Source of the DNA: Halobacillus dabanensis
GTDB lineage: Bacteria; Bacillota; Bacilli; Bacillales; Halobacillaceae
Assembly (NCBI RefSeq): GCF_900114165.1
Contig: NZ_FOSB01000001.1
Span: 548,783 to 612,782, forward strand
Reading direction: 5' to 3'
Length of the DNA: 64,000 nt
This document shows positions 26,967-35,457 of the stretch, in pieces; position 1 is the first letter of the stretch, and each line of letters begins with the position of its first letter. Under the pieces are notes generated by a model. The model had not been told where the DNA came from. It made no database searches and saw nothing but the letters and a program-made list of their open reading frames with translations. The translations under genes and the position numbers were made by a program.

Positions 26967-28252
26967 ACGGTAACTTCCTCCTTGCCTAACACGGCTTTGA
27001 TACTTTCTTCAATGATATCCAACCCTTTTTCAATACCTTCCTCATCAATCATCAGCGGTGGGAGCATTTTCAATACTTCATCGTCTGGTCCGGACGTTTC
27101 AACGATCAGACCTCTTTCGAAGGCGGCTTCTGCCAATTGACCGGATAATCCTGCTTTTGCACTTGCGATGCCGAGCATGAGACCACGACCGCGGACTTCT
27201 CCCTGTAGTTCAGGATATTCATCTACAAACTGATTCAGACGTTTTTTGAAAAGCTCACTTTTACTCAGGATCGACTCGCTGAATGCATCGGTTTTCCAGT
27301 GGTTCAACGCTTCCGCAGCTGTCACGAAGGCCAGGTTGTTGCCACGGAATGTGCCGTTATGCTCTCCAGGTCCCCAAATATCATATTCCGGCTTGATCAA
27401 CGTGATCGCCATCGGCAGTCCGCTTCCGCTGATCGATTTGGACATGCAGATCACATCTGGAGAAATGCCTGCTTGTTCAAAACTGAAGAATGTACCAGTA
27501 CGCCCGCATCCGGCCTGGACATCGTCGACAATCAACAGGATGTCGAGGCGGTGACAAAGTTCTTCCACTCTTTTCAGCCATTCGAAACTCGCTGCATTGA
27601 TTCCGCCTTCCCCTTGTACGGTCTCCAAAATGACAGCTGCAGGCAGATCGATGCCACTGCCACCATCTTCGATCATTTTTTCGAGATAATCGAGCGAATC
27701 GATACCATCCATATAGTCATCGAAAGGCATCGCCATGCTGTAGGTGAGCGGAATGCCGGCACCGTGACGCTTGAAGGCATTTCCAGTTACAGATAAAGCA
27801 CCGATCGTCATGCCATGGAAAGCATTCGTGAACGTCACCACTTTTTCACGGCCCGTCACTTTTCTGGCGATTTTGAGCGCACTTTCAACCGTATTGGTTC
27901 CAGTAGGGCCTGGGAACATGATTTTATAATCCATCTCTCTAGGCTTTAAAATGACCTCATTGAACTTCTGCAAAAACGCTGCCCGGGCATTTGTCGCCAT
28001 ATCCAGACTATGTAAGAGTCCGTCACTTTGAATATATTCGATCAACCTTTGCTGCATAGCATCATCATTGTGGCCGTAGTTCAACGCGCCGGCTCCTGCG
28101 AAGAAATCGATGTAATCCTTTCCTTGCTTATCCCACAATTGATATCCTTTCGCCTTTTCAAAAATGGTAGGGAAGCTGCGGCTGTAGCTGCGCACCTCTG
28201 ATTCATAATTTTCGAATACACTCATGTCTGTTTTCTGATTAGAAATAGTCAT
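26963..28252 (-). CDS. ectB: L-2,4-diaminobutyrate transaminase
   Basis: PLP enzyme that converts aspartate semialdehyde plus glutamate to diaminobutyrate, first step of ectoine synthesis. 429 residues, class III aminotransferase fold. [20 protein letters not shown] is the phosphate-binding region, the [12 protein letters not shown] segment contains the Asp that contacts the PLP pyridine nitrogen, and [14 protein letters not shown] carries the Schiff-base K272. Ribosome binding site CTAGGAGG. Middle gene of the operon, 15 bases after ectA. Confidence 0.97.
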   Translation of the reverse strand: MTISNQKTDMSVFENYESEVRSYSRSFPTIFEKAKGYQLWDKQGKDYIDFFAGAGALNYGHNDDAMQQRLIEYIQSDGLLHSLDMATNARAAFLQKFNEVILKPREMDYKIMFPGPTGTNTVESALKIARKVTGREKVVTFTNAFHGMTIGALSVTGNAFKRHGAGIPLTYSMAMPFDDYMDGIDSLDYLEKMIEDGGSGIDLPAAVILETVQGEGGINAASFEWLKRVEELCHRLDILLIVDDVQAGCGRTGTFFSFEQAGISPDVICMSKSISGSGLPMAITLIKPEYDIWGPGEHNGTFRGNNLAFVTAAEALNHWKTDAFSESILSKSELFKKRLNQFVDEYPELQGEVRGRGLMLGIASAKAGLSGQLAEAAFERGLIVETSGPDDEVLKMLPPLMIDEEGIEKGLDIIEESIKAVLGKEEVTV

Positions 28253-28267
28253 TAAGATTAGGTCCTC

Positions 28268-28825
28268 CTAGTTTTTTAGTGGTCCAATTCTGAATGTGTT
28301 TTCTTGCTCATGTTCTTCTCCTGGAAAATCATCTTCTTTGAAGCAGACACTAATGTTGCAGGGTACCTCTTTCTTCTCAGCAAATCCTTTGAACAGTTGT
28401 TGGGAAGGTTGATTCGAGGGGGAAACCGTTGCCTCGATGAATGCCACATCATGCCGGTCCAAAATATGATCGATCATTCTTGTCGCAAGCCCATTTCCCC
28501 GTTCCGTTTCAGCGACGGCTACTTGCCAGATGAATAAAGTATCAGGGGAAGACGGGTCGATGAATCCGGAAATGAACCCGACTGTCTCCTCGCCATCTTT
28601 CACCACCACCGAGGTGTCACTGAAAAATTCACACCACAGCAGGTAACTGTAGGATGAGTTCAAATCAAGGATCGGGATATTCTCGATCAGCTCATAAACA
28701 GAAGCCCCGTCTGATTTTTCTGGTACGGAAAATTGATAGTGTTTCACATCTTCAGTCGTCGTAGGAATGAAAATCACCTCTCTTATTTTTTTCTGAAAGT
28801 TCTGCCATCTGCTCAAGTTAGACAT
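28268..28825 (-). CDS. ectA: L-2,4-diaminobutyrate acetyltransferase
   Basis: GNAT enzyme of 185 residues that acetylates diaminobutyrate. AETERGNGLATRMIDHILDR is the acetyl-CoA loop (RGxGLA), preceded by the strand FIWQVAVAE, and ATVSPSNQPSQQLFKGFA is the EctA-specific end of the fold. First gene of ectABC. Its leader is AT-rich; no EctR regulator gene is nearby. Confidence 0.96.
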   Translation of the reverse strand: MSNLSRWQNFQKKIREVIFIPTTTEDVKHYQFSVPEKSDGASVYELIENIPILDLNSSYSYLLWCEFFSDTSVVVKDGEETVGFISGFIDPSSPDTLFIWQVAVAETERGNGLATRMIDHILDRHDVAFIEATVSPSNQPSQQLFKGFAEKKEVPCNISVCFKEDDFPGEEHEQENTFRIGPLKN

Positions 28826-28975
28826 TAATAAAGCCTCACCAGAAAGTCAAAGCCGCTTAACAACGGTTTTTAAGGCAAAGACGTGCTGAGTCGGACTGAA
28901 TGGAAAATTTTAAGGGGCATTCTTTAGCAAAGTACCGAATAAGCCTTCATTCTCTATTTTTTAAAAAGCCGTGGT

Positions 28976-29004
28976 CTAAAACCCTTATTGTAGAAAGGGT
29001 TTAG
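28976..29004. other. Hairpin in the ectABC leader region
   Basis: CTAAAACCCTT and AAAGGGTTTAG form a 10-11 bp stem around a short loop, about 150 bases upstream of ectA. No T-run follows on the minus strand. It could be an operator or the end of a lost gene. Confidence 0.4.
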
Positions 29005-29799
29005 ATATTTGGAACTATACGATAGAATTTTTTGAAATGATTCTATCGGCTTATATGCCTGCGGGGACGTTTCTCACCGTATTTGCCGCAGGTTGGAGAG
29101 GTGATGATAAAGGTGCTTTTTACCTATGAAAAAAAAGCGGCTGCCTTTTTAAGTCAGGCAGCCGCTTTAAGGTTATATGATTTTTTCTTCGAGAAACTAA
29201 TGTACCTTCCATCAACTAATCGCCACACGCGAGGTCAGCTGTCAACGTTCCCGCCCTATACAATTACAACAGGGGGGAGGGGCCTCTCCGAGATGACAAA
29301 GGGTGAAAAAGGTAGGGGAAATCTCAAGCTAAATAGAACCATTACCGCGGAGGAAACCAAAATAACAGGGGATATGCTAAAACACACGTTGTTCAGCGCG
29401 ATAAGCAACTATATAATCAGCAAACAAAAACGCCTGGATCAATAATAGGAACGGGTTCTGTTTTGAAGTACAAAAGTGAAATAGCCTATCTAATAGCAGT
29501 ACAATTAGCAATCGGTTTGGGCTGCTTGTTTTTATTGATTTAAAGGACTTTGCTTACTAAAACAAACACAAATAAGCATAAAATTTAACACCCTATTTAG
29601 CAAGATAACCCAATCTTTTGGCGCGTATCGGATTAGTATGTCAAATAGAGTGTTAATTTTCTTTCTTTCGAGAAGGCTTTCAGGATATATATGTTAAGGG
29701 AGGAAGTTATTCAACTAACGAGCAGTTTAACGCAAGAAAAAGGTACTTTCTAACTAAAGTTTAATGTTAAAATAATACAAAACATGGAGGAGGTATAAC
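29005..29799. other. Gene-poor stretch between ectABC and the S66 gene
   Basis: Contains a hairpin with T and A runs (AAAGCGGCTGCC with GGCAGCCGCTTT, 29134-29168) and a wide stem-loop made of TTTAACACCCTATTT (about 29584) and AAATAGAGTGTTAA (about 29645). An open frame 29083-29445 spans the first hairpin and has no family features; a 28-codon hydrophobic frame opening at TTG 29463 (KYKSEIAYLIAVQLAIGLGC) may be a fragment. None is strong enough to call. Confidence 0.4.
29134..29168. terminator. Hairpin AAAGCGGCTGCC/GGCAGCCGCTTT
   Basis: A perfect 12-bp stem with a loop of 11 bases containing TTTTT, preceded by an A-run on the plus strand (T-run on the minus strand). It could end minus-strand transcription entering the ect leader. 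Confidence 0.6.
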
Positions 29800-30812
29800 A
29801 TGATAAAATATCCATCCTTGAAAAAAGGTGCAACGATAGTGGTAACGGCACCATCATCTGGAGTTCCAGCTAATTACATAATTTGTTGAATTTGGCATTT
29901 GAAAGTATGAATAGGAAAGGCTTCAATGTCATCAGTGGCGAAACTGCCTGGACTCAACATAAGGCAAAGTCTGCATCTGCTGAAAAGCGTGCAGAAGAAG
30001 TTAATAACATGATGGTTAATGAAAATATTCAACTTATTATTCCTCCTTGGGGCGGAGAATTACTTATTGAGGTACTTGAATATATTGACTTTGAGAATAT
30101 ACAGAACAAGTGGGTATTAGGTTATTCTGATATTAGTTTGCTATTGTTAGCAATAACTTTGAAAACTGGTGTCGCTACTGCACATGGAACAAATTTAGTG
30201 GATTTACGAGGAGAATATTCAGATGATACAACAGAAATGTGGCAATCTGTTTTGTCTACCAAAATAAGGGAGTCAATACTCCAATATTCATCAGAAAAAT
30301 ATCAAAAGGAATGGCAATTTGATAACCCGACTCCTCATATTTTCAATCTAACAGAACAAACGTGCTGGAAATCAATTGGAAATGATAATGTTAAGATGCA
30401 GGGACGTTTACTTGGTGGATGTATTGACACAATTAGGCATTTAGTTGGTACGCCATATGGGGAAGTACAAAAATTTAAAGAGAATTATATTAAAGGAGAT
30501 TCTGTTATTTGGTTTCTCGAGAACTGTGAGTTATCCACTACTGACCTGCGTAGGTCTCTCGTACAAATGAAATTATCAGGTTGGTTTGATGATTGTAGTG
30601 GGGTTATGTTTGGTAGAAGTTCGGCTAATACACCTGTTGCAGATTATACAGTTGAAGATGTCTATAAAGAGCTTTCAGAAGAGCTTCAAATTCCTATTTT
30701 ATACGATGTTGATTGCGGTCATGTCCCACCACAGATTACCTTCATAAACGGAGCATATGCTGAAGTTGAATTGGATAATGGTCGAGGTACTGTGTTACAA
30801 ACTTTTAAATAA
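29800..30812 (+). pseudogene. S66 family LD-carboxypeptidase (MccF-like) with N-terminal frameshift
   Basis: Serine peptidase family that cleaves muropeptides or microcin C-type compounds. ATG 29800 behind GGAGGAGG gives MIKYPSLKKGATIVVTAPSS then GVPANYI, and stops at 29887. The rest continues in another frame from ~29883 to 30812 with the S66 landmarks: PPWGGELLIEVL, the nucleophile Ser in LGYSDIS, WFLENCE, and the VDCGHVPPQ His. Joined length ~337 residues is normal. One small indel separates the frames. Confidence 0.85.
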
Positions 30813-30839
30813 AATATGTTTGATATTAAATAACTATTG

Positions 30840-30973
30840 TTAAGCTAACGGTTGCTTTAGTTGAATAAGAGGTCGATTAGTTCATCACAAAAGGAGCTTG
30901 GGTTTCCAAGCTCTTTTTTATTGTGCTATTTTCACTGTCAAATATGGTTAAACGAACGCACCCGTTAGCTTAA
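30840..30973. mobile_element. 134-bp MITE-like element with terminal inverted repeats
   Basis: The left end TTAAGCTAACGGTTGC (30840-30855) is repeated inverted at the right end as GCACCCGTTAGCTTAA (30958-30973), one mismatch in 16; similarity continues to about 27 bases with further mismatches. No coding potential. It contains a terminator hairpin (GAGCTTGG/CCAAGCTC plus T-run, 30894-30919) that ends the upstream S66 gene. The right end supplies the stop codon of the minus-strand lipoprotein gene. Confidence 0.55.
30894..30919 (+). terminator. Terminator within the TIR element
   Basis: GAGCTTGG pairs with CCAAGCTC around GTTT, followed by six T. Confidence 0.85.
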
Positions 30974-31491
30974 TGATCTTCCTTCCAACCAATTTGCTCA
31001 ATAATAACAGCTATAACTTCATTTTCATTAAATCCGAACTCTATATTGATCCTATTACCTTTATCAAAATATCCAACCGTATCTAAGCCGCTTTCAACCC
31101 TTTCATAATAGTTCTCACCGTATTCTTTCATTACTTTTTCTTTTGTATCCCCGATCTTAATTTCTTTAGCAGTTTGATATATTGTGGAGCTTTCGTGTGT
31201 TCTCCGAATGAAAAATCGAATAACCTCTTCATCTTCAACACCAAACTCCACACCATCATAGCTTAAATATTTTGACTTTGTATCTTCTATTTTTTCGACT
31301 TCATTTGGTTTGCCAAAAGTGTTTATTACATCGCCCTCCGATGAATTTATTGATATAGAATGGATATTCTCATCAGAGAGGTCAATACTCTCTGTGCTTT
31401 CATAAAAATCCATCGTTTCCTTCGCTAATGGGTCACATCCTATTAAAATTAAAAACATGATTACAGTTGAAATCTTCAGATTTATCCTCAA
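30970..31491 (-). CDS. Lipoprotein of unknown function
   Basis: About 173 residues. Lipoprotein signal with lipobox LIGC (ISTVIMFLILIGCDPLAKET). The mature part has two repeats of a BamE/SmpA-like pattern, SEGDVINTFGKPNEVEKIED and IGDTKEKVMKEYGENYYERV, as in several Bacillus surface lipoproteins. Start TTG 31491 is preferred because GAGGGA lies seven bases before it; the ATG at 31515 has no ribosome binding site. The C-terminus and stop fall in the inverted repeat of the neighbouring element. Confidence 0.68.
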   Translation of the reverse strand: MRINLKISTVIMFLILIGCDPLAKETMDFYESTESIDLSDENIHSISINSSEGDVINTFGKPNEVEKIEDTKSKYLSYDGVEFGVEDEEVIRFFIRRTHESSTIYQTAKEIKIGDTKEKVMKEYGENYYERVESGLDTVGYFDKGNRINIEFGFNENEVIAVIIEQIGWKEDH

Positions 31492-31792
31492 AATAATTCC
31501 CTCATTTTTATGCATTAGGATATTTTACCAGAAAAACAAATACCCTTAATCAATAATACTGCACCGTTAGTTTTAGTATGTTCCTTCACAAATTCTATAT
31601 ATTTCAACATAAAATAACAATCAACTTACTGGTTTTAAAAATTCATTCTGACTATGTTATTTCTTATGTTTCCCTCTAGAAATGAAAAAAAGATGGGGTT
31701 CCATGTTCCAGCTCTTTTCCATGCCCTGGGTGAATAGGCAAACAACTCTTATCGAAATCCATACGATAGTACAAAGGGAGGAGTGTTTGCTT

Positions 31793-32212
31793 ATGGAAGG
31801 GAGAAACCTGTTCCAGCGCTTTATCGGTGTCGGACTGGAACTGAACATTGCCGGAGCTTTAGCTGTCTTTTATACATCACTACAGGATACAGGCAGAGGA
31901 TTTGAACCGAATCCCGTGTTTTGGAAGGCGTTCCTCATCATCCAGATGACGTTCCTGATTGTCATTCCGCTTGTAGCGAAAGGAAGAACGTTAGCGATGT
32001 TGTTGACCAATCTGACGGTCACATCGAACAATGGGAAGAAACTGAATTTCATCCAGATTCTTTTACGAGCCATATTAGGCTTCGGTCCTGTCATCTGGAC
32101 CGGCGGACTCTGGTATATGGTGTCCTTGATCACAAGCCTGATGGACCCAACTGGACGTGGCTGGGGCGAGCTTGTATCCTACACGACGATAAAACAAAGA
32201 AATCCTGATTGA
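31793..32212 (+). CDS. RDD-like membrane protein
   Basis: 139 residues with three hydrophobic segments. The loop VAKGRTLAMLLTNLTVTSNN followed by GKKLNFIQILLRAILGF matches the central part of RDD-domain proteins (K-G-x-T-x-G/A motif). Start ATG 31793 behind GGGAGGAG; the frame is open upstream to 31682 without a good signal. Function unknown. Confidence 0.68.
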   Translation: MEGRNLFQRFIGVGLELNIAGALAVFYTSLQDTGRGFEPNPVFWKAFLIIQMTFLIVIPLVAKGRTLAMLLTNLTVTSNNGKKLNFIQILLRAILGFGPVIWTGGLWYMVSLITSLMDPTGRGWGELVSYTTIKQRNPD

Positions 32213-32240
32213 GTACGGCCCTTCGCCCGTGCTCTTTTTT
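32211..32240 (+). terminator. Terminator of the RDD-like gene
   Basis: GAGTACGG pairs with CCGTGCTC (one G-U) followed by six T. Confidence 0.75.
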
Positions 32241-32339
32241 ATGTAAGGACAACTTTTCTTTTTTGGAAGAGGGAAACCCCGATGGTAATGAATATCACCG
32301 TAATGTGGAGCACCGATCACATTATTGTCGATCTTCTCC

Positions 32340-32483
32340 TTACTTCAGACTTTTTCTTATTGATTCATCCCAATAATCATCGACAGGGTTGCTTCTCCCG
32401 AAATTCCGGAGACCATTTCCGATGAAATAGCCAGCAAGAGCGATGCCGGCCGCTAAAATGACAAAATCTAAATTGACTTCCAT
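32340..32483 (-). CDS. Small single-helix membrane protein, 47 residues
   Basis: Begins MEVNLDFVILAAGIALAGYF, then IGNGLRNFGRSN and a charged tail. One N-terminal membrane helix with a short cytoplasmic tail, like many conserved Bacillus micro-proteins with the GYFIGxGL motif. Strong start signal: GGAGG seven bases before ATG 32483. Function unknown. Confidence 0.7.
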   Translation of the reverse strand: MEVNLDFVILAAGIALAGYFIGNGLRNFGRSNPVDDYWDESIRKSLK

Positions 32484-32575
32484 GACTAATCCTCCGTTCC
32501 TTGATTTTCCCCTATTCCATACGTCTCATTACGGCTAAGGTTTCATTCTCCTCTGGGAATTCTTGTATTTTTTGC

Positions 32576-32625
32576 GTGCCTGACCCCCAGTACGTTAATA
32601 CTTTAACGGAGCGAGGGTCAGGCAC
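32576..32625. repeat. 50-bp dispersed palindromic repeat, copy 2
   Basis: GTGCCTGACCCCCAGT at the left and GAGGGTCAGGCAC at the right; 40 or more of 50 positions equal to copy 1. It lies just upstream of the PurR boxes. Confidence 0.85.
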
Positions 32626-32638
32626 TTTGCACGATCAC

Positions 32639-32682
32639 AAAAACGAACATTATTAATTTTCACCCAATAAAAGTTCGACTTT
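32639..32682 (+). promoter_or_regulatory. Pair of PurR boxes
   Basis: Left box AAAAACGAACATT (32639-32651) matches the Bacillus PurBox AWWWCCGAACWWT at 12 of 13 positions. An inverted right box, AAAGTTCGACTTT (32670-32682), matches at 11 of 13; 18 bases separate them. They sit directly in front of the -35 of a strong promoter, as in purine operons. Confidence 0.65.
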
Positions 32683-32685
32683 CTG

Positions 32686-32714
32686 TTGATTATGGAGAAT
32701 ATGTCTGCTATATT
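32686..32714 (+). promoter_or_regulatory. SigA promoter of the riboswitch transcript
   Basis: TTGATT (32686-32691), 17 bases, TATATT (32709-32714). It lies after the PurR boxes and 31 bases before the riboswitch aptamer. Confidence 0.75.
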
Positions 32715-32745
32715 ATCATCTAAGCAATAACATAAAAATATCGTT

Positions 32746-32816
32746 ACTCGTATATCCTCGGTAATATGGTCTGAGTGTCTCTACCTGGTTCCCATTGAAA
32801 GAACTAGACTACGAGT
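32746..32816 (+). ncRNA. Guanine-class purine riboswitch aptamer
   Basis: P1 arms ACTCGTA (32746-32752) and TACGAGT (32810-32816). P2 arms CTCGG/CTGAG enclose the TAATATG loop. The signature GTCTCTACC joins P2 to P3, and CTGGTTC/GAACTAG is P3. The core ATATCCTCGGTAATATGG follows the family closely. The J3/1 base before the P1 3' arm is C (AGACTACGAG), which in this family reads guanine or hypoxanthine; adenine riboswitches have U. A terminator with a competing pairing lies 100 bases downstream. Confidence 0.93.
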
Positions 32817-32914
32817 TGAAGTGTCCGGCTGTTCAGCTTTTATTTGCTGTGGCTAATTTTATAATTCGGCATTCGCTATACTTATGCTTAATTATGTATG
32901 CTTTGACTTTCGTA

Positions 32915-32956
32915 GGTCTGGAAGGTAGATATCATTCTACATTTCCAGGCCTTTTT
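32915..32956 (+). terminator. Riboswitch-controlled terminator
   Basis: GGTCTGGAA (32915-32923) pairs with TTCCAGGCC (32943-32951), with an inner GTAGA/TCTAC stem and a T-run. TCGTAG at 32910-32915, overlapping the base of the 5' arm, can pair with CTACGA (32809-32814) of aptamer P1. Ligand binding would free the terminator, so guanine should switch expression off. Confidence 0.85.
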
Positions 32957-33159
32957 CTTTTCGACCAAAAAATTACGGGGATCTCAAAGAAGGGGGGCGG
33001 AAGGACTGCTTGCAATGCACTTTGGTGATTTTTTCAGGAGAGTGAGTTGTGAAACCTAGAATGCGGGGGAGTCCTTTATATCTCGATTAAGGTAGGGGGC
33101 CTCCAGTAATTGATTTATGAAAACATGGAGAATCGTCATAATTCGAAAGGGGAAGTAAA
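32957..33159. other. Leader between riboswitch terminator and serA
   Basis: 203 bases with no gene, no further terminator and no second start site with a strong promoter; consistent with one long 5' leader running from 32714 to the SerA start. Confidence 0.45.
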
Positions 33160-34359
33160 ATGACCACACTAACTTTAAGCAGAAAGAGCACAATAAAGAC
33201 GTTGAATAATATTGCTGCATGCGGTCTGGATGTATTCGGTGAAGAGAGTTATACAATCGATCAGGACAGCGAGAATCCGGATGCCATTATTGTACGCAGT
33301 CATAACATGCATAACATGGAACTTGATGAAAATATTAAGGCAATCGCCAGGGCAGGTGCGGGTGTCAATAATATTCCAGTAGAAGAGTGTACCGAGCGTG
33401 GGGTTGTTGTTTTCAATACCCCTGGTGCTAATGCGAATGCCGTAAAAGAGATTGTATTAACTTCCTTGATGGCTTTATCCCGCAATATCTTTTCCGGAGT
33501 GAATTGGGCGAAGACATTGGAAGGAGAAGGAGATCGAATTCCGGCCCTTGTAGAGAAGGGGAAGAAACAATTTATCGGAAAAGAAATCAAAGGAAAAACG
33601 TTGGGCGTCATCGGTTTGGGATCGGTCGGTTCTCTAGTAGCAAATGATGCCCTCGATTTGGACATGGATGTGATCGGTTTTGACCCGTTCGTTTCTGTCA
33701 ATACAGCCTGGAATCTGTCCAGCAATGTACAACGCGCCATGACGATCGAAGAGCTGTTCACCCGTTCTGATTATATTACCGTACATATTCCGTTAACCAA
33801 TGACAATAACGGGATGTTCAACGAAGAAGCATTCAACATGATGAAAAAAGGTGTCAATATTTTAAACTTTTCCCGCGGAGAGTTAGTAAATGAAGAGGAT
33901 ATGGCAACTGCACTAGAAAGCGGAAAAGTAGATAAGTTTGTGACAGACTTTCCGAATGAAAACGTGTTGAAAATGAACAATGCTATCCCGCTCCCACATC
34001 TTGGTGCATCGACGAAAGAATCGGAGGAAAACTGTGCTGTAATGGCAGCTCGTCAGGTTCGGGATTTTCTGGAAACAGGCAATATCAAAAACTCCGTGAA
34101 TTTCCCGAATGCTTCTCTGCCTTACACAGGGAAACGCCGTGTGACTGCTTTCCACGATAACGTCCCGAACATGGTTGGCCAGCTCACTTCTGTTTTATCT
34201 GATGATAGCTTGAATATCGCGGATATGGTCAACAGAAGTCGAGGAGATTCTGCTTATACAATGATCGATATCGAAAATGAAGTAGAGGATACGGTTATTC
34301 CTGACTTAGAAGAGAAAATCCGCCAGATCGAAGGGATCGTTACTGTCCGGATTATTTAA
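33160..34359 (+). CDS. serA: D-3-phosphoglycerate dehydrogenase, short form with ACT domain
   Basis: NAD-dependent first step of serine synthesis. 399 residues: split catalytic domain (AGAGVNNIPVEECTERGVVV, FNTPGANANAVKEIVL), Rossmann fold (TLGVIGLGSVGSLVANDALD) with active-site NFSRGELV Arg and LPHLGASTKESEEN His, then a ~75-residue C-terminal ACT domain (NMVGQLTSVLSDDSLNIADM). It lacks the ~125-residue middle domain of the 525-residue B. subtilis SerA. The only gene downstream of the PurR boxes and guanine riboswitch. Confidence 0.9.
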   Translation: MTTLTLSRKSTIKTLNNIAACGLDVFGEESYTIDQDSENPDAIIVRSHNMHNMELDENIKAIARAGAGVNNIPVEECTERGVVVFNTPGANANAVKEIVLTSLMALSRNIFSGVNWAKTLEGEGDRIPALVEKGKKQFIGKEIKGKTLGVIGLGSVGSLVANDALDLDMDVIGFDPFVSVNTAWNLSSNVQRAMTIEELFTRSDYITVHIPLTNDNNGMFNEEAFNMMKKGVNILNFSRGELVNEEDMATALESGKVDKFVTDFPNENVLKMNNAIPLPHLGASTKESEENCAVMAARQVRDFLETGNIKNSVNFPNASLPYTGKRRVTAFHDNVPNMVGQLTSVLSDDSLNIADMVNRSRGDSAYTMIDIENEVEDTVIPDLEEKIRQIEGIVTVRII

Positions 34360-34389
34360 AATCAAGATGGTAAAAATGACTACCTGAAG

Positions 34390-34420
34390 GCAAGCATTCG
34401 ATGGAGTGCTTGCTTTTTTT
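34390..34420 (+). terminator. Terminator of serA
   Basis: GCAAGCATTC pairs with GAGTGCTTGC (one G-U) around GATG; seven T follow. Confidence 0.9.
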
Positions 34421-34450
34421 ATATGAATGTATTTTTCCATGAACCCTGGA

Positions 34451-34597
34451 AGTTTTGCATTAGTTAGGAATTCGACATTTTTGTTTTAGTATTCGACACG
34501 GGAGATTAGGAATCCGACAATGTTATTTACATTTTCGACACCACTTTTCCAGACATCGACACAATTTTTTAGGGATCCGGCAAAATTGCAAAGGAAT
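34451..34597. repeat. Degenerate 21-bp tandem array (6-7 units)
   Basis: The core TCGACA (or CCGACA/CCGGCA) begins at 34472, 34493, 34514, 34535, 34556 and 34577, exactly 21 bases apart each time. A still more diverged unit precedes at 34451 and shares only the TTAGGAAT tail. The unit is roughly TCGACAnnnnTTTTTAGGAAT. Read on the minus strand it gives a heptapeptide series around CRIP, but with a stop inside. Confidence 0.75.
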
Positions 34598-34672
34598 AAT
34601 CATAGAGGAAAAATTAACCTTTCGCAGAAGTGTTATATATAAGCAATAAGCATGAGAAAGGGGAAGGTGGAT

Positions 34673-35152
34673 ATGGAAAAAATCAACCCTATAACCTTAA
34701 AAGGTATAAGAGAAGTCGAAGAAAAGAAACTGGTTGGATTTCGTGTAGTGTGTGAAGATATGGCGGGTTATGGGCAAGAGATCCCGAAAGCATCAATGGC
34801 ATTACACCGCCGTAAAAATGAAGTGAAACAAATCGTGGAGCCGGTTAAACTGATCGGGGCATTTAAAGCTGCAGAAACTTCCGAAGAAGACGACGGATAT
34901 TGGGTGTGTTATGAGGTTCATGATTTTGAGGATATTCCAGACGGGATGGTTACCCTGGTGATCCCTGCACAAAATTATGCGGTTCTGAACTTTAAAGGCC
35001 ATGCATCAGAAATTTTCAAGGTATATACTCATCTGCATAAATGGATCGAGGAGAATGGACATACAAGAGTGCCGGATAAGTGGTCATTAGAAATTTACTC
35101 AAAATGGACGGAGAATGAGGATATTGTCGATTTATGTGATCCGGTCGTTTAG
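34673..35152 (+). CDS. GyrI-like/AraC effector-binding domain protein
   Basis: 159-residue stand-alone effector-binding domain of the GyrI/SoxR-like fold: KKLVGFRVVCEDM (first strand of the repeat), DGYWVCYEVHDFEDIPDGMV and the C-terminal VPDKWSLEIYSKWTENED, which matches the E-x-Y pattern around the ligand site. No DNA-binding domain, so it may sequester a small molecule or assist another regulator. ATG 34673 behind GGAAGGTGG preferred to 34652. Confidence 0.8.
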   Translation: MEKINPITLKGIREVEEKKLVGFRVVCEDMAGYGQEIPKASMALHRRKNEVKQIVEPVKLIGAFKAAETSEEDDGYWVCYEVHDFEDIPDGMVTLVIPAQNYAVLNFKGHASEIFKVYTHLHKWIEENGHTRVPDKWSLEIYSKWTENEDIVDLCDPVV

Positions 35153-35457
35153 TTAATATAAAAAAGGGATTAAGTTCTGTCACCTCAGGAGTAGAGAGGA
35201 CTTATATTGTCTTGCCCGTAGTCAAAGGTGATGACTTGTTTCGCTTATTTTATCCCAACTAAAGATACTACATATGCACATTCACAGTTTATGAGGAATC
35301 AGCTTTCGATTTTACGAATCCTGAATTAACTAATTTTCACCAACATTTGATAACAGTAAGCCCCACCTTTCTTTGAGAGGGTGGGGCTTTTTCTGTATTA
35401 CCACATCTATCTTTAGTGGGAAATATGCATCAATAGCTCTCTTTTAAGAAAGGATTT
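35153..35457. other. Gene-free stretch with terminator
   Basis: Hairpin AAGCCCCACC with GGTGGGGCTT plus T-run at 35358-35393 (described separately). Nothing else recognisable. Confidence 0.4.
35358..35393. terminator. Terminator
   Basis: AAGCCCCACC pairs with GGTGGGGCTT and runs into TTTTT; it lies between the converging GyrI-like gene and the small minus-strand gene. Confidence 0.85.

Noticed and set aside
29083..29445. Open frame of 120 codons
   Set aside because: It spans a strong hairpin, lacks a convincing start and has no family features; composition looks non-coding.
32795..33028. Open frame of 77 codons upstream of serA
   Set aside because: It begins inside the riboswitch aptamer and runs through its terminator; the RNA structure explains the sequence.
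34451..34597. CRISPR array
   Set aside because: The period is 21 bp in total with no conserved ~30-bp repeat and no spacers, and no cas gene is present.
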